From: an uncultured Eubacteriales bacterium
Lineage (GTDB): Bacteria; Bacillota; Clostridia; Lachnospirales; Lachnospiraceae
Length of the DNA stretch: 37,308 bases
NCBI GenBank assembly: GCA_900314565.1
Contig: OMVU01000064.1
Span: 1-37,308, forward strand
Direction of reading: 5' to 3'
The notes under the pieces were generated by a model. The model was not told where the DNA came from and ran no database searches. It worked only from the letters and a program-made list of their open reading frames with translations. Position numbers and translations under genes: made by a program. Shown here in pieces: positions 1 to 8,236 of this stretch (position 1 is the stretch's first letter; the number at the start of each line of letters is the position of its first letter).

Positions 1-163
1 ACTCAAGATGTGGAAAAGCATTCGCAAAAAACGTAAACTCGCTTCGCTCAGACAGTACGGTTTTTGCTCATTCCACATCTTTCGTTCATGAAGAAGTTCC
101 AAGGCTTGTGCAGATTGTTTGAATTGTTCAAACAATTCCATTGCGCACAGAGTTTCGCAAGCG
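1..163 (-). repeat. Family A palindromic repeat, copy A1 (cut by window edge)
   Basis: This is the reverse complement of the elements at 3208-3445 and 9850-10099. It shows the central stem (CATTCGCAAAAAACGT paired with ACGGTTTTTGCTCATTCC), the loop region near CTCGCTTCGCTCAG and one complete outer arm ending in CGCAAGCG at about 163. The other outer arm lies beyond position 1. It is the only long copy in this orientation. It lies about 550 bp before glnN, whereas the other copies touch the gene that follows them. Confidence 0.85.
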
Positions 164-182
164 AGAATTGAATTTTTTATAA

Positions 183-262
183 ATGCCTCAGCGTTCTTGA
201 AGCGCAGGGCGCGAAGCACCTTCCTCTTTGCGCGGCTGCGATCCGCCGGAGGTCATATTATA
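183..262 (+). repeat. Family B GC-rich repeat, copy B1 (degenerate head)
   Basis: The segment begins with a degenerate form of the family B core (GCCTCAGCGTTCTTG). It continues into the shared stretch GCGGCTGCGATCCGCCGGAGG also seen at about 3021 and 27743. The AAGCACCTTCCT part matches the copies at 18757-18809 and 33688-33744. The tail found in the 2961 copy is missing. No gene is seen between 163 and 717. Confidence 0.65.
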
Positions 263-327
263 TAAATCCCGCCTGCCAGACGAAGCTCAGTGAGTTGTCA
301 GTGCCGGTTGAGATGTATAGAAAAAAG

Positions 328-374
328 AAAACAGCAAGGGACACTGCCTCCGTTGGCAGCGCCCTTGCTGTTTT
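328..374. terminator. Intrinsic terminator hairpin upstream of glnN
   Basis: A 13-bp perfect stem pairs AAAACAGCAAGGG (328-340) with CCCTTGCTGTTTT (362-374). An inner 5-bp stem CTGCC/GGCAG closes a six-base loop TCCGTT. The T-rich flank is stronger on the minus strand, where the stem is followed by a C and then six Ts, than on the plus strand. It may end transcripts in either direction. It lies 340 bp before glnN. Confidence 0.7.
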
Positions 375-544
375 GGCAATTATCCCATTCGAGGAGGAGC
401 GGGTCAAGCGATTTCCCTTAAATTCCTTTATACTTTGTAGGTATGACTATGACCTCGTAAATGGTATTAGACATCTGAAATCCGGTATGTTTAAATGTTA
501 GCAGTTCAGAACAATTTCTTTTCATATGATGTGATGGTCGGGCA

Positions 545-581
545 AAGGCGCCCTGAAGATACGATTTCTTCAGGGCGCCTT
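545..581 (+). promoter_or_regulatory. Perfect 14-bp stem-loop in glnN leader, attenuator-like
   Basis: AAGGCGCCCTGAAG (545-558) pairs perfectly with CTTCAGGGCGCCTT (568-581) around a nine-base loop. The 3' flank TTGTCGCATTCTT is only moderately U-rich, so termination efficiency is uncertain. The stem lies 136 bp before the glnN start and inside its probable leader. The ANTAR regulator encoded at 23989-24549 belongs to a family that acts on such leader structures. I did not see the two-hairpin, A1/G4 hexaloop target next to it. Confidence 0.5.
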
Positions 582-716
582 GTCGCATTCTTAAGCAGCT
601 TTTCTGCTGAATAACGTGGATGCCGGAAGCAGACCGTTTGCTGAACAGCGTAAGCATTTGAAGCAGATCATCCGATGAATATCTGAACAAAATCTTATAA
701 TAAAGGAGGAGCAGCC

Positions 717-2825
717 ATGGCTGAGAAAACATCTGTCCCTGAAATGTACGGCAGTCTGGTATTTAACGATAAGGTAATGAAAGACCGCCTTCCGAAAGAT
801 ATTTACCGCGCGGTCCACAAGACGATCCAGAACGGAACGCACCTGGAGCTTGACGTTGCGAATACGGTAGCAGCGGCGATGAAGGAATGGGCAGTGGAGC
901 AGGGCGCAACGCATTTTACGCACTGGTTCCAGCCGATGACCGGCCTCACGGCGGAAAAACACGACGGTTTTATTTCTCCCGAACCGGACGGAACGATCCT
1001 CATGGAGTTCTCCGGGAAGGAGCTCGTAAAGGGCGAGCCGGATGCCTCCAGTTTCCCGTCAGGCGGACTCCGCGCGACCTTCGAGGCCCGCGGCTATACC
1101 GCATGGGACCCGTCCTCGCCGGCTTTTATCAAGGATGGCTCTCTGTATATTCCGACGGCGTTCATTTCCTACGGCGGCGAGGCGCTGGATAAGAAGACGC
1201 CGCTTCTTCGCTCCATGGAAGCGCTGAGCAAACAGGCCGTCAAAGTCCTTCATCTGATCGGCGAGAAGGATGTTACACGCGTCACGACGACGATCGGCTC
1301 CGAGCAGGAATATTTCCTCGTCGACAAGGACATGTATAAGAAGAGAAAAGACCTTCTTCTCTGCGGAAGAACGCTTCTGGGAGCGCCTGCACCGAAAGGA
1401 CAGGAGATGGAGGATCACTACTTCGGTGTCCTGAAACCGAAGGTCTCCGCGTTCATGCATGATCTGGATGAGGAGCTCTGGAAGCTCGGCATTCCGGCCA
1501 AGACAAAACACAATGAGGTCGCGCCCGCGCAGCACGAGCTGGCACCGGTCTTTGAGACAGCGAACGTCGCGGTAGACCACAACCAGCTGACCATGGAGAT
1601 AATGAAAAAGGTGGCAGACAAGCATGGTTTCGCCTGCCTGCTCCATGAGAAGCCCTTCGAGGGAATTAACGGATCCGGCAAGCATAACAACTGGTCGATC
1701 CAGACGGATACGGGCGTTAACCTCCTGAACCCCGGAAAGCATCCCGGTGACAACCTCACTTTCCTGACATTCCTGGTCGCAGTCATTGCGGCGGTCGACG
1801 AGTACGCAGAGATTCTCCGTGTTTCCGTCGCTACAGCCGGAAATGATCACAGACTGGGTGGAAATGAAGCTCCGCCTGCAATTATTTCCATTTTCCTCGG
1901 AGAGGAGCTCTCCCTTGTGCTGGATGCGCTGGAGAAAGGCGTGGCCTTCGAAGGACACGGGAAGACGCAGATGGGCACGGGAGCAGCCGTCCTGCCGCAC
2001 ATCACAAGGGATACGACGGACAGGAACAGAACGTCCCCGTTCGCATTTACCGGCAACAAATTCGAATTCCGTATGCCCGGATCGTCCCTGTCTGTTGCGA
2101 ACGCGAACATCGTTCTGAACACGGCGGTCGCAGATGTGCTGGAGACGATCAGTGACGCACTGCAGGAAGTTCCGGAGCATCACAGAAAGGACGCTCTCAT
2201 GGAGATCCTGAAGAAGATGCTGACGGATCACAAGAGGATCCTGTTCAACGGAAACGGCTACACCGACGAGTGGGTAGAGGAGGCCGCAAAGAGAGGGCTT
2301 GCGAACCTGCGGTCGCTTCCGGAGGCTATGCCGAGCTGGATCTCGGAGAAGAGCCTTTCGCTCTTCACCAGACACGGGATCCTGACACGCGACGAGATGT
2401 TCTCGAGATATGAGATCCTTCTTGAGAACTACGCCAAGACGATCCACATCGAGTCGCTCACGCTGCAGGAGATGACCCGCAAAGATTTCACGGGAGCGCT
2501 CATTTCCTACATGGACGATGTCGCAAGAGAGGGAAATGCAAAGCGTGCGCTTCTTCCGGGCGCAGCCTGCAAAGCAGAGTCAAAGGTACTGGCCGCACTC
2601 GATGAGGATGCAGGAAAGATCGTGGAGCATCTTGAGAAACTGAAGGAGGATACGGAGAAGGCGGAGCAGATTGCGGAGATCCAGGCGCAGGCTTCCTTCT
2701 ACCAGGAGGTCGTCCTCGGGGATATGAGCGAGCTTCGCGCATGCATTGATCATGCGGAGGCCCTGATCCCGGACAGCTATCTGCCGTATCCGACCTATGG
2801 GGAGGTCCTCTTCTCGCTGAGATGA
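717..2825 (+). CDS. glnN: Glutamine synthetase type III
   Basis: This cytoplasmic enzyme joins ammonia to glutamate using ATP, and the product feeds GltBD and CarAB. The 702 residues match the usual GSIII length of about 700-730. The N-terminal part carries the family stretch FPSGGLRATFEARGYTAWDP (about residues 113-132). The catalytic barrel shows IGSEQEYFLVD, NEVAPAQHE, GINGSGKHNNWS and GNDHRLGGNEAPP, followed by FEFRMPGSS and the GSIII signature SSLSVANANIVLNT. Metal-ligand glutamates and the flap glutamate are therefore present, unlike in the glnA-like gene at 24655-25923. The start is fixed by AAAGGAGG eight bases before ATG 717. It is probably the working glutamine synthetase of this region. 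The next gene, gltB, is separated by repeats and a terminator at 3153-3197. Confidence 0.97.
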   Translation: MAEKTSVPEMYGSLVFNDKVMKDRLPKDIYRAVHKTIQNGTHLELDVANTVAAAMKEWAVEQGATHFTHWFQPMTGLTAEKHDGFISPEPDGTILMEFSGKELVKGEPDASSFPSGGLRATFEARGYTAWDPSSPAFIKDGSLYIPTAFISYGGEALDKKTPLLRSMEALSKQAVKVLHLIGEKDVTRVTTTIGSEQEYFLVDKDMYKKRKDLLLCGRTLLGAPAPKGQEMEDHYFGVLKPKVSAFMHDLDEELWKLGIPAKTKHNEVAPAQHELAPVFETANVAVDHNQLTMEIMKKVADKHGFACLLHEKPFEGINGSGKHNNWSIQTDTGVNLLNPGKHPGDNLTFLTFLVAVIAAVDEYAEILRVSVATAGNDHRLGGNEAPPAIISIFLGEELSLVLDALEKGVAFEGHGKTQMGTGAAVLPHITRDTTDRNRTSPFAFTGNKFEFRMPGSSLSVANANIVLNTAVADVLETISDALQEVPEHHRKDALMEILKKMLTDHKRILFNGNGYTDEWVEEAAKRGLANLRSLPEAMPSWISEKSLSLFTRHGILTRDEMFSRYEILLENYAKTIHIESLTLQEMTRKDFTGALISYMDDVAREGNAKRALLPGAACKAESKVLAALDEDAGKIVEHLEKLKEDTEKAEQIAEIQAQASFYQEVVLGDMSELRACIDHAEALIPDSYLPYPTYGEVLFSLR

Positions 2826-2936
2826 TCCGGCTGAGGAGACTTGCTGAGATGATTTCTCTGAGGTACTCACGAAGAAATGATCCGGCTGAGAGGAACTCGC
2901 TGGGGTAATCAGCCTGAGGAATCTCACTCAAGAGAC
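2815..2936 (+). repeat. Degenerate tandem repeat of the glnN 3' end
   Basis: The last codons and stop of glnN (CGCTGAGATGATCCGGCTGAG) start a run of about four imperfect units of 27-28 bp. Each unit begins ATGATC or similar and contains CTGAG twice. Unit starts lie near 2822, 2849, 2877 and about 2905. They are diverged and non-coding. Similar post-stop duplications occur after the ANTAR gene and the phosphatase gene. Confidence 0.6.
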
Positions 2937-2960
2937 GAGAGTCAGGATCTTTTGGAATTC

Positions 2961-3116
2961 AAGAACGCCTCGGCGTTCTTGCCGCGACGTGCGCGGCGCG
3001 TAAGCGCCTTCCACTGCGCACGTCTGCGATCCGCCGGAGGCTTTATTCTTCATCGTTTCACTTTGCGCGCGTATCTCATGTCTGAAGACACGAGTATTGC
3101 GCGATGAAGAATAAAA
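2961..3116 (+). repeat. Family B repeat, copy B2 (head plus tail)
   Basis: The head starts with the core AAGAACGCCTCGGCGTTCTT, an 8-bp stem with a CTCG tetraloop, and runs to CCGCCGGAGG at about 3040. The tail, 3044-3116, is itself a long imperfect palindrome: TTTATTCTTCATCG pairs with CGATGAAGAATAAA, and inside it TATCTCATGTC pairs with GACACGAGTATT. The same head and tail occur at 27685-27963 but with another element inserted between them. Confidence 0.8.
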
Positions 3117-3152
3117 CGGGCACCGGCCTTAGGGCCTGCCGCAAAAATACGG

Positions 3153-3197
3153 AAAAAGGCACATCGCAGGGAAACTATGCCCGATGGTGCCTTTTTT
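3153..3197. terminator. Intrinsic terminator between glnN and gltB
   Basis: AAAAAGGCAC pairs with GTGCCTTTTT. The stem continues with an inner ATCG..GGG/CCCGAT pairing around AAACTATG. A run of six Ts follows on the plus strand and an A-run lies before it, so it should also work in reverse. It most likely ends glnN transcripts, which implies that gltB has its own promoter. Confidence 0.8.
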
Positions 3198-3207
3198 CCC
3201 ATATCAT

Positions 3208-3445
3208 AGGCGCTTGCGAAATTCTGTGCGAAATGAAATTGTGTGAACAATTCAAACAATCTGCACAAGCCTTAGAACTTCTTCATGAACGAAAGATGTG
3301 GAATGAGCAAAAATCGTATTGTCTGAGCGCAGCGAGTTTACGATTTTTGCGAATGCTTTTCCACATCTTGAGTGAATGTTAGAAGTTCTTGGCGCGGAAG
3401 CCGTTTGAATGTTCATACATGAAGCATAGACTTTCGCAATTGCCT
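3208..3445 (+). repeat. Family A palindromic repeat, copy A2, upstream of gltB
   Basis: The left arm starts GGCGCTTGCGAAATTCTGTG. The reverse complement of the right end reads GGCAATTGCGAAAGTCTATG, and the arms keep pairing over about 110 bases. The centre is a strong hairpin in which GAGCAAAAATCGTA pairs with TACGATTTTTGCGAATGC around a loop containing GCGCAGCGAG. The element ends 28 bp before the gltB start, so a transcript starting upstream would carry it in the 5' leader. Confidence 0.9.
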
Positions 3446-3473
3446 ATATATCAAAATGCAAGGAGAAGCGCAT

Positions 3474-6400
3474 ATGGGACAAAACAGGACTGATATGGAG
3501 GCAATCTTCAGGGAGAGAGATGCCTGCGGCATCGGTACGATCGTGAATATTGACGGCCGGCAGGATCACTCGGTCCTTGATGACGCGCTTCATATTGTTG
3601 AAAAACTGGAGCACAGGGCAGGGAAGGATGCCTCCGGCACGGTCGGCGACGGCGTCGGGATCCTTCTGCAGATCTCACATGATTTCTTTAAGAAAGCCGC
3701 GGAGAAGTGCGGCATCACCGTCGGGGCAGCGGGAGACTACGGCGTCGGCATGTTCTTCCTGCCGCAGGATACGATGAAGCGCACCTTTGCGATGCGCATG
3801 CTGGAGATCATCACGGCAAAGGAAGGTCTGCCCTTCCTCGGATGGCGCGATGTGCCGATGTGCCCGGAAATTCTCGGAAAGCCGGCGCAGGACTGCATGC
3901 CCTGCATCAGGCAGTGCTTTATCGGCAGGCCTGCTTCCCTCGCGAAGGGGATCGACTTTGACCGCCGCCTGTACGTTGTCCGGAGGGAATTTGAGCAGAG
4001 CTCCGAGGACACCTATATCTGTTCGCTGTCCTCGAGGACGGTCGTATATAAGGGCATGTTCCTCGTGAGCCAGCTGCGGAGATTTTACCCGGATCTGCAG
4101 GATCCGGACTATGGGACCGCCATCGCTGTCGTGCATTCCCGTTTTTCGACGAATACGACACCGTCCTGGAACCGCGCGCATCCGTACAGAATGATCGCCC
4201 ACAACGGGGAGATCAACACGATCCGCGGCAACATAGACCGCATGCTCGCCCGCGAGGAGACCATGCAGTCTCCGATCCTTCATAACGACATTGATAAGAT
4301 CTACCCGGTCGTCTCTGCGACGGGGTCTGATTCCGCGATGCTCGACAATACGCTGGAATTTATGTACATGAACGGCATGGATCTTCCGCTCGCCATGATG
4401 GTGACGATCCCGGAGCCGTGGAAGCACAACGGGTTCATGTCGCAGAAGAAGAAGGACTTCTACCACTATTACGCGACAATGATGGAACCGTGGGACGGTC
4501 CGGCAGCAATCATTTTCACAGACGGAGATATCGTCGGTGCGACGCTGGACCGGAACGGCCTGAGACCGTCCAGATATTATGTGACGGACGACGGGAAGCT
4601 GATCCTCTCCTCGGAGGTCGGCGTCCTCGATATCGATCCGAAGCATATTGTCAAAAAGTCGAGGCTCGAGCCCGGAAAGCTGCTCCTTGTGGATACGAAG
4701 AAGAAGCGGATCATTTCCGACGAGGAGTGCAAGGAATATTATGCGGGAAGCCATCCGTACGGCGAATGGCTGGACAGACATCTGGTCCATCTCACGGAGC
4801 TTACCATTCCGAACAAGAAGATCCCTGTCCACACGCGGAAAATGCGCGAGAAGCTTTACAAGGTCTTCGGCTACAGCTATGAGGATATAAAAGATCAGAT
4901 CCTGCCGATGGCGGAGAACGGGGTGGAGCCGACCGGTTCCATGGGCCATGACGTGCCGGTGGCCATGCTCTCTTCGGAGCATCAGCCGCTCTTCAATTAT
5001 TTCAAGCAGATGTTCGCGCAGGTGACGAATCCGCCGATCGACTCTCTGCGGGAGAAGATCGTGACGGATACGACGGTCTATCTGGGTTCGGACGGCAACC
5101 TTCTCGAGGAGAAAGGGGTCAACTGCCGCGTGCTCGAGATCAATGCGCCGATTCTCACAGGGGTAGATCTCCTGAAAATCAAAGCTCTGGATCAGGAGGG
5201 ATTCCGCGCAAAAGTCATTTCCCTCCTGTACTACAAGAACACTTCTTTGAAGAAGGCGCTTGCCCAGCTCAATATTTCCGCGGACCGGGCAGCGGCGGAA
5301 GGAGCGAATATCCTGATCCTCTCAGACCGGGGCGTGGACGAGAACCATGTGCCGATCCCGTCGCTTCTCGCAGTCTCGTCGCTGGAACAGCATCTGGTCC
5401 AGACCAAGAAGAGAACGGCGGTCTCCCTGGTCCTCGAGAGCGGGGAGCCGAGGGACGTCCATCAGATGGCAACTCTTCTCGGTTTCGGTGTCCGTGCCGT
5501 GAATCCCTATCTCGCGCATGAGTGCATTGCCGAGATGATCGATTCGGGAGTCCTGGATAAGGATTACCACACGGCCGTGGATGACTACAATAAAGCCCTT
5601 CTCGACGGCGTCGTGAAGACGGCTGCCAAGATGGGCATCTCGACGCTTCAGTCCTACCAGTCGGCAAGGATCTTTGAGGCGATCGGGCTCGGACGGGAAG
5701 TCATTGATTTTTATTTCTCGGGCGTCGTGAGCAGGATCGGCGGGATCGGCCTCAGGGAGATCAGCGAGGATGTCTCCGTGCGCCATGACCGCGCATTCGA
5801 TCCTCTCGGTCTTGCGGTGGATACGTCGCCGGATTCCTCCGGCTTCCACAGTCTGCGGAGCGGAAGGCAGAAAGAAGATCATCTCTACAGTCCGGAGACG
5901 ATCATTCTGCTCCAGCAGGCCGTGCGGACCGGTGATTACAACAAGTTCAGGGAGTACACGCGCCTGGTGGATGACGCGGGAAGACCGCATACCATCCGGT
6001 CCCTGCTCTCCTTTGTGCGGGCAGGGGATGCCGTTCCGCTGTCCGAGGTGGAGAGCGTGGAAAGCATCGTAAAGCGCTTCCAGACCGGAGCGATGTCTTA
6101 CGGCTCTCTGTCGGAGGAAGCACACAAGACGCTTGCCGTCGCCATGAATACGCTTGGCGGAAAGTCCAATACCGGTGAGGGCGGCGAGCTCACGTCCCGG
6201 TTCGGGACAGTTTATAACAGTGCGGTCAAGCAGGTGGCGTCCGGCCGTTTCGGCGTGACGAGCGCTTACCTGAACAGCGCAAAAGAGATCCAGATCAAGA
6301 TGGCGCAGGGCGCGAAGCCGGGCGAGGGAGGACATCTTCCGGGCAAGAAGGTCTACCCGTGGGTCGCTGAGACGCGTTTCTCCACACCGGGCGTGTCGCT

Positions 6401-8000
6401 GATCTCACCGCCGCCGCACCATGACATTTACTCGATCGAGGATCTGGCGCAGCTTATTTACGATCTGAAAAATGCAAACAGAGACGCAAGAATTTCCGTC
6501 AAACTCGTGTCCGAGGCGGGCGTCGGAACGATTGCCTCCGGCGTCGCAAAGGCGGGCGCGCAGGTGATCCTGATTTCCGGCTATGACGGAGGGACCGGTG
6601 CAGCGCCGCTCTCCTCGATCCACCATGCGGGTCTTCCGTGGGAGCTCGGCGTCTGCGAGACACATCAGGCGCTGATCGAGAACGGTCTCCGCAGCAAGGT
6701 GATCCTTGAGACGGACGGCAAGCTGATGAGCGGCCGGGACGTGGCGATTGCCGCGCTCCTGGGCGCGGAAGAGTTCGGATTTGCGACGGCTCCGCTCGTC
6801 TGCATGGGCTGTATGATGATGCGTGTCTGCTCGAAAGATACCTGCCCGGCAGGAATCGCGACGCAGAATAAGACGCTCAGGAAGCGCTTCCAGGGGAAAC
6901 CGGAGCATGTCATGAACTTCATGCGCTTTATTGCGCAGGAACTTCGCGAAATCATGGCTTCGCTGGGCTTCCATACACTTGAGGAAATGATCGGGCGGAC
7001 CGACTGTCTGAAAATAAAGGACGAGCTGCCCGTCACAAGGAGCCGTCTTGCGGATCTCTCGGGCATCCTGGATCAGAAATATGTCAAGAGCTCGGGAAAT
7101 CATTTCCGGAAAGAGGACGTTTACGACTTCCACCTTGAGAAAACAAAGGATGAGGAGATCCTGCTGCCCTTCCTGAAGGAATATGCGGAGGGAGACAGGA
7201 CGCAGAAGGCGGAGATCACGACAGAGGTCTCCAGCACGGACCGCGCGTTCGGGACGATCCTGGGAAGTGAGATCACGAAACAGTTCGGATCCTCCCTGCC
7301 CGAGGATTCCATCACCGTTCGTGCCTGCGGCGGAGGCGGCCAGTCTTTCGGTGCGTTCATTCCGGCAGGACTTACGATTCGCCTGAAAGGCGATGCCAAC
7401 GACGGGTTCGGCAAAGGCCTCTCCGGCGGCAAGCTCGTCATCACGCCTCCGGACGGAGCGGGATACAAAGCGCATGACAATATCATTATCGGCAATGTCG
7501 CCCTGTACGGCGCTACCGGCGGAAAAGCCTACGTATGCGGAGTTGCGGGTGAGCGGTTCTGCGTCAGGAATTCCGGTGCGGTCGCCGTCTCAGAGGGCTG
7601 CGGAGACCACGGCCTTGAATATATGACAGGCGGCAGGGCGGTCATTCTGGGCATGACCGGCAAGAACTTTGCGGCCGGCATGAGCGGAGGCATCGCCTAT
7701 GTCCTTGACCGTGAGCACACGCTGTATCTCCGGATGAACAAGGAGATGGCCTCTCTTCGCGAGGTCACGGAAAAGTACGATATCGCCGAATTAAAGGAAA
7801 TTCTTCAGGACTATTATCGTGAGACCGGATCGGAGTTCGCGGGGGAGGTCCTCGGGAATTTCGAGCAGTGGCTGCCTGACTTCAAGAAGATCGTTCCGAA
7901 CGACTATCAGAGAATGCTGACGGCGATCGGGCGTTTTGAGGAGCAGGGGATATCCCATGACAATGCGGTGCTCGAGGCATTTCGGGAGATCTGCGGGTGA
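3474..8000 (+). CDS. gltB: Glutamate synthase (NADPH), large subunit
   Basis: GltB hydrolyses glutamine and uses the released ammonia to convert 2-oxoglutarate to glutamate, with electrons from GltD. The 1508 residues are typical. A class II glutamine amidotransferase domain comes first, with the catalytic cysteine at residue 18 in RDACGIG after a short propeptide that is normally removed. The FMN-binding synthase domain carries FQTGAMSYGSLSEEAH and GEGGHLPGKK. The 3Fe-4S cluster motif is CMMMRVCSKDTC (C-x5-C-x4-C). The C-terminal GXGXG beta-helix domain shows repeated glycine-rich segments. The start is ATG 3474, preceded by AAGGAGA. The in-frame ATG at 3456 lies before that site and is less likely. 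gltD follows after repeat A3. Confidence 0.97.
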   Translation: MGQNRTDMEAIFRERDACGIGTIVNIDGRQDHSVLDDALHIVEKLEHRAGKDASGTVGDGVGILLQISHDFFKKAAEKCGITVGAAGDYGVGMFFLPQDTMKRTFAMRMLEIITAKEGLPFLGWRDVPMCPEILGKPAQDCMPCIRQCFIGRPASLAKGIDFDRRLYVVRREFEQSSEDTYICSLSSRTVVYKGMFLVSQLRRFYPDLQDPDYGTAIAVVHSRFSTNTTPSWNRAHPYRMIAHNGEINTIRGNIDRMLAREETMQSPILHNDIDKIYPVVSATGSDSAMLDNTLEFMYMNGMDLPLAMMVTIPEPWKHNGFMSQKKKDFYHYYATMMEPWDGPAAIIFTDGDIVGATLDRNGLRPSRYYVTDDGKLILSSEVGVLDIDPKHIVKKSRLEPGKLLLVDTKKKRIISDEECKEYYAGSHPYGEWLDRHLVHLTELTIPNKKIPVHTRKMREKLYKVFGYSYEDIKDQILPMAENGVEPTGSMGHDVPVAMLSSEHQPLFNYFKQMFAQVTNPPIDSLREKIVTDTTVYLGSDGNLLEEKGVNCRVLEINAPILTGVDLLKIKALDQEGFRAKVISLLYYKNTSLKKALAQLNISADRAAAEGANILILSDRGVDENHVPIPSLLAVSSLEQHLVQTKKRTAVSLVLESGEPRDVHQMATLLGFGVRAVNPYLAHECIAEMIDSGVLDKDYHTAVDDYNKALLDGVVKTAAKMGISTLQSYQSARIFEAIGLGREVIDFYFSGVVSRIGGIGLREISEDVSVRHDRAFDPLGLAVDTSPDSSGFHSLRSGRQKEDHLYSPETIILLQQAVRTGDYNKFREYTRLVDDAGRPHTIRSLLSFVRAGDAVPLSEVESVESIVKRFQTGAMSYGSLSEEAHKTLAVAMNTLGGKSNTGEGGELTSRFGTVYNSAVKQVASGRFGVTSAYLNSAKEIQIKMAQGAKPGEGGHLPGKKVYPWVAETRFSTPGVSLISPPPHHDIYSIEDLAQLIYDLKNANRDARISVKLVSEAGVGTIASGVAKAGAQVILISGYDGGTGAAPLSSIHHAGLPWELGVCETHQALIENGLRSKVILETDGKLMSGRDVAIAALLGAEEFGFATAPLVCMGCMMMRVCSKDTCPAGIATQNKTLRKRFQGKPEHVMNFMRFIAQELREIMASLGFHTLEEMIGRTDCLKIKDELPVTRSRLADLSGILDQKYVKSSGNHFRKEDVYDFHLEKTKDEEILLPFLKEYAEGDRTQKAEITTEVSSTDRAFGTILGSEITKQFGSSLPEDSITVRACGGGGQSFGAFIPAGLTIRLKGDANDGFGKGLSGGKLVITPPDGAGYKAHDNIIIGNVALYGATGGKAYVCGVAGERFCVRNSGAVAVSEGCGDHGLEYMTGGRAVILGMTGKNFAAGMSGGIAYVLDREHTLYLRMNKEMASLREVTEKYDIAELKEILQDYYRETGSEFAGEVLGNFEQWLPDFKKIVPNDYQRMLTAIGRFEEQGISHDNAVLEAFREICG

Positions 8001-8016
8001 TCTTCATGTTCAGGTA

Positions 8017-8184
8017 CGCGCTTGCGAAATATGTCCTCCATAAAATTGTATGAACATTCAAACGGCTTCCGCGCCAAGAACTTCTAACATTCACTCAAGA
8101 TGTGGAAAAACATTCGCAAAAAACGTTAACTCGCTTCGCTCTTGTTCACACAATTTTATTACGGACAATGTTTCGCAGGCGCCT
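8017..8184 (-). repeat. Family A palindromic repeat, copy A3 (internally deleted), between gltB and gltD
   Basis: This copy is in reverse orientation relative to A2. It has a full arm (GCGCTTGCGAAAT to ATTCGCAAAAAACGTTAA), the loop CTCGCTTCGCTC, and then jumps to the outer end of the second arm (TTGTTCACACAATTTTATTA to CAGGCGCC). Although the middle of one arm is lost, the two ends still pair over about 38 bases. Their sequences differ from those of the other copies, which suggests the ends stay matched to each other. It ends about 50 bp before gltD. Confidence 0.8.
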
Positions 8185-8236
8185 CGAGACTCCAGATTAT
8201 AGAAAGAGCATTATTCAGGTGAGGTGGTGAGCACAA

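Noticed and set aside
295-501. 68-codon open frame upstream of glnN
   Set aside because: It runs through the terminator hairpin at 328-374, has no convincing ribosome site and has no recognisable protein features.
696-701. TATAAT just before glnN as its promoter
   Set aside because: It would place the RNA start inside the ribosome site, and there is no -35 at the right distance.
301-716. Classical ANTAR target (two hairpins with A1/G4 hexaloops) or glutamine riboswitch in the glnN leader
   Set aside because: The six-base loop at 349-354 is TCCGTT (G at position 4 but T at 1) and no second matching hairpin was found. No glutamine riboswitch core was recognised. A covariance search would decide.
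1059-2447. Long leftward open frame opposite glnN (also similar ones opposite gltB, gltD, the ATP-grasp gene and others)
   Set aside because: These are antisense shadows of GC-rich coding sequence. They have Arg/His-rich nonsense composition and the real genes on the other strand are certain.
3290-3368. Family A central hairpin as an intrinsic terminator
   Set aside because: The stem is strong but no T-run follows on either strand, and it sits directly before genes that must be expressed.
3104-3382. 92-codon open frame over the gltB upstream repeat, as a normal gene
   Set aside because: Its first half lies in the family B tail and the terminator, it has no ribosome site, and its second half is repeat sequence. 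The shared frame itself is kept as a separate finding.
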